From Prosthecochloris sp. (GTDB lineage: Bacteria > Bacteroidota > Chlorobiia > Chlorobiales > Chlorobiaceae), in NCBI GenBank assembly GCA_004028745.1, contig RAZP01000062.1, forward strand, positions 1-18,215: a stretch of 18,215 nt of DNA, in the 5' to 3' direction. The notes under the pieces are model-generated. The model had not been told where the DNA came from and did no database searches. It saw nothing but the letters and a program-made list of their open reading frames with translations. Below, piece after piece: positions 13,708 to 18,215 of the stretch. Numbering within the stretch: the first letter of the stretch is position 1; each line of letters starts with the position of its first letter. The position numbers were made by a program, and so were the translations under genes.

Positions 13708-15171
13708 CTATGTGTTCTGCATCTCCCGGTATGCTTTTTTTATATAGTCGAGGGCGGCATCCCTGTCATAGGGGATTTCTCCCTCGATCACGGCGGCTTC
13801 CACTTTCTTCTTTATGACCCCGACAAGCCTGCCTTCAGGAAGGCCAAGGGTTTCCATGATATCGCGGCCGTCGATAGGAGGTCTCCATTTTGCCAGGAGG
13901 TCTTTTTCGGCAACCTCCGTGATTTTCCTCTCCACGATGTTGAAATTGTTCATGATCCTCTTAACTTTCCCAGGGTTTTTGCTGGTGACATCCGCCCTGC
14001 AGAGTGCCATCAGATCATCCAGATCTTCTCCTGCTTCATACATCAGTCTCCTTACGGCTGAGTCTGTGATTTCACTTTTTGACAACGGGATCGGGCGATG
14101 ATGCAGCCTTATCATTTTCTGTACGTATGAAAGGGGATCAAGCGGCCATCGCATGGAGCGGAAGATTTTTTTTGACAGCTTTGTTCCAACGACTTCGTGA
14201 CCGTGAAAGGTCCAGCCCGATGATTTATTGAAACGCTTTGTTACAGGTTTTGCGATATCATGGAGAAGGGCGGCTATCCTGAGCCAGAGATTGTCGCTTT
14301 TTTCGGCAAGCTTATCGACAACCTGAAACGTATGAAGCAGCGTATCTTTATGGCCAAGACCGTCAACCTGTTCTACTCCGGCCATGGCGGTGAGCTCCGG
14401 CAGGATTTCGCGCAGAATGCCGGTTTTATAAAGGATCATAAGCCCGATCGATGGCTTTCTGCTTGCCATGATTTTCAGAAACTCCTGGCTTATCCTCTCT
14501 TTTGATACAATGGTAATTCTCTGTGCCATCGAGGTCATGGCGTTCATTGCCAGCCGGTCAAGCTGGAACTCAAGCTGACAGGCGAACCTTGCTGCTCTCA
14601 TCATGCGCAGAGGATCGTCGGAAAAGGTTTTTTCCGGTTCAAGAGGTGTTCTCAACACTTTTTGCCGAAGATCACTGTAACCGTTAAAAAGATCGACGAT
14701 GCGGTTACGATTATCGCTGTTCAAGGGAATTGCCAGTGCGTTAATCGTAAAATCGCGCCTTGAAAGGTCGTCTTCGAGAGATCCTATTTCGGTGATCGGT
14801 TTTCGTGAATCCGGGTTGTAGCTTTCCCTGCGCGCACCTACAATTTCAAGCAGTATCTTACCGCTCTCAAGGTCTTCAAGTTCAAGGCGTGCAGTCCTGA
14901 ATCGTTCGAAAACTACGAAGTTTTTGCCGTTAAGCTCTTTTTCAACCAGTTTTGCGAAAGGTATAGGTTCACCGATAACCATGACATCGATGTCATGGGT
15001 TGTTTTATTCATCAGAACATCTCTGACATAACCTCCGACAAGGTAGCATGGTATGCCTGACCGATCTGCGATATCGCCTATCCGGTAAAGAATATCAGGA
15101 AGAGAGTGAGGTGGCAGTTTTTCCTTGCAGGACATAGATGTATCAGAGTTCTCGAAAGAAATATTGTTCAA
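13708..15171 (-). CDS. cca: CCA tRNA nucleotidyltransferase / poly(A) polymerase with HD domain
   Basis: The gene encodes 487 residues. The nucleotidyltransferase head has GG at 46-47, RD at 50-51 and DID at 60-62 (metal-binding D60 and D62). RRDFTINALA (138-147) and DPLRMMRAARFACQ (186-199) are the class II CCA enzyme motifs. A C-terminal HD hydrolase domain has H274, H280 and HD at 304-305 (LLHDIAKP). It adds or repairs the CCA end of tRNAs; the HD part may remove 2',3'-cyclic phosphates, as in E. coli Cca. The longest frame begins with TTG (15171), 8 nt after the MFS gene stop; ATG 15135 (M13) is an alternative. It is probably co-transcribed with that gene. Confidence 0.93.
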   Translation of the reverse strand: MNNISFENSDTSMSCKEKLPPHSLPDILYRIGDIADRSGIPCYLVGGYVRDVLMNKTTHDIDVMVIGEPIPFAKLVEKELNGKNFVVFERFRTARLELEDLESGKILLEIVGARRESYNPDSRKPITEIGSLEDDLSRRDFTINALAIPLNSDNRNRIVDLFNGYSDLRQKVLRTPLEPEKTFSDDPLRMMRAARFACQLEFQLDRLAMNAMTSMAQRITIVSKERISQEFLKIMASRKPSIGLMILYKTGILREILPELTAMAGVEQVDGLGHKDTLLHTFQVVDKLAEKSDNLWLRIAALLHDIAKPVTKRFNKSSGWTFHGHEVVGTKLSKKIFRSMRWPLDPLSYVQKMIRLHHRPIPLSKSEITDSAVRRLMYEAGEDLDDLMALCRADVTSKNPGKVKRIMNNFNIVERKITEVAEKDLLAKWRPPIDGRDIMETLGLPEGRLVGVIKKKVEAAVIEGEIPYDRDAALDYIKKAYREMQNT

Positions 15172-15179
15172 AATTTCCG

Positions 15180-16457
15180 CTATTCTGTTGCTTGTGGGTC
15201 AACCGGGGATTCGGGCTGTGAATCCAGCGCTTCTATCTCGTATTTGAACAAACTCAGGGAAATCATGGTTCCGACAAGCATAAGCACGCCGGCGAAGATA
15301 AACGGCATCGAAGGGAGAATACCGTAGCAGATGCTGCCACTGAATGGGCCCAGTATCCTTGCAAGGGAATTGATGGATTGTCCGTAACCCATGATCTGCC
15401 CCTGTTTTTGTGTGTAGCTGTAGAGGGATATCATCGAGATGTTGATAGGGTTTACAAGGCTGGTCCCGACAGCGAAAAAAAGAAGAATGCCCAGCCCAAG
15501 CGTAAAAAGAGTTGTTGGCGGAATGAAAGGCACGAAAAACACGCCGACAAATGTAATGATATGCCCCCAAAGGAAAAGCTTATGCTCTCCGAAAAGTTTG
15601 TTCATTTTCCCTATCATGCCGCCTTGAACGATTACCGATATAAACCCTACATAGGCAAACAAGTAACCTATTTGCTGGTCTGTAGCATGAAAATACTCCT
15701 TCCATAGCAGGATAGCGGCAATCTGCATATTGACAATGCCGAACGTGAAAATGAAATTTGTGCTCATGAGCAGGGCTATGGGGCGGTAACTGAACGCTTG
15801 CCTCACACCCTCGAAGTAGGTTGCCGATCTTTCCTTTATGGAAGTCAGTATAGGCTGTCCTGTACGTTTCATTGCGTCGGTGAGCACGAGGGAGATTTTT
15901 TTTGCCTCTTTGTTGGATTCCGGCAGGAAAAATATGGCAAGGATAAAATCAATGCCGATCAGACCCGAAGCAACATAGCCTACCATCTCTATGCCGAAAT
16001 TGGTTTTGAGAAATCCGCCGATTAGCGGGCCGATAATAAACCCTATGCCGAAAGCAGCCCCGAGCATACCCATCGCCTTGGAGCGGCTTTTGCTGTCGGT
16101 TACGTCGGTTATATATGCCTGTGCAGCCGCAATATTTGCTGAACCGATACCCGAAAGTGCACGGGCAAGGATCAACAACGGGATAGTTGATGCGTATGCG
16201 AAAAACAGGTAGGAAACCGAGGCCATGAAAATGCTGACCAGCATCACCGGTCTCCGACCGATAAAATCACTGAGTCTTCCCCATACAGGGGAGAAAAGAA
16301 ACTGCATGCTGGAATACATCGCGGCGATAAAACCTATCATAAAAGGGCTTGCGCCGAGATCTTTGGCGTATGTTGGAAGAAGCGGCAGGACAATGCCGAA
16401 CCCTATCAGGTCAAGCAGCACCGTCAGAAACAATATCGCCAAAGGTGATTTTCTCAT
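15180..16457 (-). CDS. MFS transporter of the TetA-like (DHA1) drug:H+ antiporter type
   Basis: The gene encodes 425 residues with twelve predicted membrane helices. The first helix carries DLIGFGIVLPLLP, the TetA-type opening with D16. Motif A (GRLSDFIGRRP, 60-70) is intact between helices 2 and 3, and ARALSGIGSANIAAAQAYITDV is the following motif B/C-like stretch. Such proteins exchange protons for drugs or metabolites in the inner membrane; the substrate here is unknown. A long polar loop (roughly 185-220) separates the two halves. No RBS is visible before ATG 16457; the bases upstream are instead pyrimidine-rich. It leads the CCA gene by 8 nt. Confidence 0.88.
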   Translation of the reverse strand: MRKSPLAILFLTVLLDLIGFGIVLPLLPTYAKDLGASPFMIGFIAAMYSSMQFLFSPVWGRLSDFIGRRPVMLVSIFMASVSYLFFAYASTIPLLILARALSGIGSANIAAAQAYITDVTDSKSRSKAMGMLGAAFGIGFIIGPLIGGFLKTNFGIEMVGYVASGLIGIDFILAIFFLPESNKEAKKISLVLTDAMKRTGQPILTSIKERSATYFEGVRQAFSYRPIALLMSTNFIFTFGIVNMQIAAILLWKEYFHATDQQIGYLFAYVGFISVIVQGGMIGKMNKLFGEHKLFLWGHIITFVGVFFVPFIPPTTLFTLGLGILLFFAVGTSLVNPINISMISLYSYTQKQGQIMGYGQSINSLARILGPFSGSICYGILPSMPFIFAGVLMLVGTMISLSLFKYEIEALDSQPESPVDPQATE

Positions 16458-16564
16458 GCAGGGAGGCTTTTAATAGTAGTAAAGCCGGAAAGATAAAAAA
16501 TTGGCCGCTTTTTTCCTCTTTCGGGGTTATTCGTTATACCTAATGGCCGGACAGCACTTTGTTC

Positions 16565-16586
16565 GGGCGGACACAGGGGTCCGCCC
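16565..16586. repeat. REP-like GC-rich hairpin (GGGCGGAC / GTCCGCCC)
   Basis: GGGCGGAC at 16565-16572 and GTCCGCCC at 16579-16586 form a perfect 8-bp stem with a 6-nt loop. No T-run follows. It resembles the short GGGCGGAC-type palindromes scattered between genes in several bacteria. A stretch CGCCCCTACG at 16616-16625 could be part of another degraded copy. Confidence 0.6.
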
Positions 16587-16717
16587 TTACATTATTTAAA
16601 CTCCGTTTTGTTTTCGCCCCTACGTAGCTCCAATACACCCCTGCATTTTTCATAAACAGATCAACGATTCAACACTACTTTTCTCGATTATGAATACGAT
16701 TACCACTTCGCTGGAAA

Positions 16718-16752
16718 AGTGACAAGTGACCAGTAACGAGTGACAAGTCAAA
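16718..16752 (+). repeat. Degenerate heptanucleotide tandem repeats
   Basis: Five consecutive 7-mers read AGTGACA, AGTGACC, AGTAACG, AGTGACA and AGTCAAA. The period and shared AGTRAC core are clear. It lies between the end of btuF and the MFS gene. Unit number could vary between strains. Confidence 0.6.
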
Positions 16753-16827
16753 AAGTAAAAGCCATTGCAAGCCTCCCCGCCTATTCCATCCAGCCCTCAT
16801 GACCCATAGCACGTAACACTTACTGTC

Positions 16828-17721
16828 TCATCGCTCATCGCTTGCCGCATCAATAATGTGTCTGAGCTGTTCTATCCCTTCAAGAATGCGGGGGCCGGGG
16901 CGGAGAAATATGCTGTTGTCAAAGTTATCGTAGATTTTTTGCCTTTTTACCGCCTGAATATGCTCCCAGCCTGGTCTGGAAGCTACTTTTGCAGCAATAT
17001 CCCCTTTTCTTGACATATACATGCAGGCGATGATGTCCGGGTTCTGTGTGATCACCCATTCGGGGGAAACCTCAAAATATTCCTTTTCAACAGCGTCGCC
17101 TATATTCTTACCTCCTGCATAGGCGATAAGGGCGGAGACATAGCTGTTTTTTCCACCGGTCCAGAGCGGATCATCCCATATTTCCAGGTAGACTTTCGGG
17201 GATGAGGTATTGGTGTCGATCTGGCTCCTGAGTTTTTCCAGACCTTTCTCGATAATGTGAGCGAGGCTATCTGCTTTTTCAGGGTTGCCCGTAAGTTCAC
17301 CCAGCTTACGGAGTGCCGGGGGAATATCATCCGGGACACGAACCGCCAAGCGCTCCCGCCCGATGCCGAGCTCGGTTATTTTTGCCCCAATGTTTTCATC
17401 TGCGAGATCAGTATCGAGTACGAGGTCCGGTGAGATACCGGTCAACACTTCAAGAGACGGTTTACCGAAGGCACCGACAACCTGGATTTTTCCTACTTCC
17501 GCCGGCCAGTCACATGCACTGGTTCTGCCGATAAGTTGATCGCCGGCTCCGACTGCGTAGATCATTTCCGTTATGCTTGGAGCCAGACTCACGATTGTCG
17601 GTTTATTCGAAGAACGAGCTGTTTTTTTGGAAGGGACGGTTTCGCTGCATCCGGCAAAGAATGCAGTGATCGTGATGACAAAGAGAGCCAAGAGTTTAGC
17701 GGGATGCAAGGTATTGTTCAT
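16828..17721 (-). CDS. btuF: BtuF-like periplasmic cobalamin-binding lipoprotein
   Basis: The gene encodes 297 residues. Residues 1-25 are a lipoprotein signal peptide ending FAGC (C25, Ser at +2). The rest is a class III periplasmic binding protein: PTIVSLAPSITEMIYAVGAG, RTSACDWPAEV and DLVLDTDLADENIG in the N-lobe, a long linking helix, and RPGPRILEGIEQL near the C-terminus. The SACDWP stretch favours BtuF (vitamin B12) over siderophore-binding relatives. It would hand cobalamin or a cobinamide to an inner-membrane ABC transporter, which is not in the window. The start lies within the 3' end of the NUDIX gene (26-nt overlap), so the two are one transcript. I saw no cobalamin riboswitch in the sequence upstream. 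Confidence 0.83.
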   Translation of the reverse strand: MNNTLHPAKLLALFVITITAFFAGCSETVPSKKTARSSNKPTIVSLAPSITEMIYAVGAGDQLIGRTSACDWPAEVGKIQVVGAFGKPSLEVLTGISPDLVLDTDLADENIGAKITELGIGRERLAVRVPDDIPPALRKLGELTGNPEKADSLAHIIEKGLEKLRSQIDTNTSSPKVYLEIWDDPLWTGGKNSYVSALIAYAGGKNIGDAVEKEYFEVSPEWVITQNPDIIACMYMSRKGDIAAKVASRPGWEHIQAVKRQKIYDNFDNSIFLRPGPRILEGIEQLRHIIDAASDER

Positions 17722-18109
17722 AACGTTTAAGAACTTCCTGATGATTGAATGCGAGTTTCAGACTGTGGGCTTCCCTTATGGAAAGCCAAGAAATGTCGGA
17801 TACTTCTCCTTCTTGCGGGCTTAGTGAGCCGGTTCCTGTTCCGTGAAACATCAAGACGACCGCATGGAAGTTGAATTCAGGGAAAATTTCATCGCAATAG
17901 CCAAGAAACTCGGGTGATTCCAAATCAAGTCCCGTTTCTTCGGCTGCTTCACGGATAACAGCGTTTTCAGCGGTCTCACCTGAATCGATATGCCCGCCAG
18001 GAAAGCACCAGAACCCCCTGAACGGTTCTACAGTTCTTCGTGTCAACAGAATAATGTTTCTTTCCGCCTCTGAAGGTGATATTATTGCGGTTACCGTTGC
18101 TTTTACCAT
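17696..18109 (-). CDS. NUDIX hydrolase
   Basis: The gene encodes 137 residues. The Nudix box GX5EX7REUXEEXGU is complete at 39-61 (G39, E45, R53, E54, E57, E58, G60, L61), so the catalytic metal-binding helix is intact. FRGFWCFPGG just before it is typical of the MutT/ADP-ribose branch. The family cleaves nucleoside diphosphates linked to another moiety; the substrate cannot be told. There is no signal peptide, so it works in the cytosol. It is the first gene of a two-gene unit with the btuF-like gene, which begins inside its last codons. The RBS before ATG 18109 is not recognisable. Confidence 0.92.
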   Translation of the reverse strand: MVKATVTAIISPSEAERNIILLTRRTVEPFRGFWCFPGGHIDSGETAENAVIREAAEETGLDLESPEFLGYCDEIFPEFNFHAVVLMFHGTGTGSLSPQEGEVSDISWLSIREAHSLKLAFNHQEVLKRYEQYLASR

Positions 18110-18169
18110 AGCTGAATTGAGCGTTTCAAGGTTTCATTTTGCTGCTGTTTTTCTGTCAGTAGGGATATT

Positions 18170-18197
18170 TTTATATGGTTATACAGTTATATATCAA
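18170..18197 (-). promoter_or_regulatory. Sigma-70-type promoter for the NUDIX-btuF unit
   Basis: On the minus strand TTGATA (18197-18192) and TATAAA (18175-18170) are spaced by 16 bp, close to consensus, about 60 nt before the NUDIX ATG. The -35 lies in a small palindrome, ATATCA-A-TGATAT (18191-18203), which could be an operator. Confidence 0.55.
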
Positions 18198-18215
18198 TGA
18201 TATCCATGAGCATGA

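Larger units (their letters stand above)
16458..16827. other. Non-coding region with repeats between MFS and BtuF-like genes
   Basis: These 370 nt hold a GGCTTT/AAAGCC inverted repeat just upstream of the MFS gene (16466-16487), a GC-rich hairpin at 16565-16586 and degenerate heptads at 16718-16752. I see no gene and no convincing intrinsic terminator for the btuF gene that ends at 16828. Confidence 0.6.

Noticed and set aside
16466..16487. GGCTTT/AAAGCC inverted repeat as terminator
   Set aside because: No T-run follows on either strand, and it lies upstream of the MFS start rather than at a gene end.
1..18215. CRISPR array, tRNA, rRNA or full insertion sequence
   Set aside because: No regularly spaced repeats, no cloverleaf or rRNA stretch and no transposase-like frame were seen by eye.

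Overview
The window most likely comes from a green sulfur bacterium (Chlorobiales, for example the Prosthecochloris/Chlorobium group). This is an inference from gene content: a complete Rnf complex in the order rseC-rnfB-C-D-G-E-A, next to purB, a CCA-adding enzyme, a TetA-like exporter and a BtuF-like lipoprotein. There is no rRNA or other marker gene to fix the taxonomy.

Positions 1-3050, plus strand, look accessory: the tail of a cut gene, three small soluble proteins of unknown function, and a GH18 (chitinase/endoglycosidase-type) enzyme without a signal peptide. Each of the four complete genes has its own strong ribosome binding site. Several hairpins separate them, and a T-tailed terminator closes the stretch.

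Positions 3200-6850, plus strand, hold two predicted lipoproteins in a row: a phosphatidylserine-decarboxylase-like protein with a PsiD-type N-terminal extension, and a type I inorganic pyrophosphatase. Between them lies a 118-bp hairpin element flanked by TACA/TACA that looks like a MITE. A GyrI-like ligand-binding protein and a GNAT acetyltransferase follow. The GNAT gene has an unusual 5' end: a strong RBS and ATG lead into the wrong frame through a run of eight A.

Positions 6800-12109, minus strand, are the tightly packed rseC-rnfBCDGEA operon, encoding the membrane ferredoxin:NAD+ oxidoreductase. Genes abut or overlap by ATGA. A perfect 24-bp palindrome sits directly upstream of the first gene. 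RnfG keeps its FMN-threonine motif, while RnfD has serine where threonine is expected.

Positions 12309-16457, minus strand, carry an MFS exporter, the CCA-adding enzyme and purB. Positions 16458-16827 are non-coding, with a REP-like hairpin and degenerate heptanucleotide repeats. Positions 16828-18109, minus strand, are a NUDIX hydrolase and a BtuF-like cobalamin-binding lipoprotein that overlap, with a good promoter upstream. No tRNA, rRNA, CRISPR array or transposase gene was seen.
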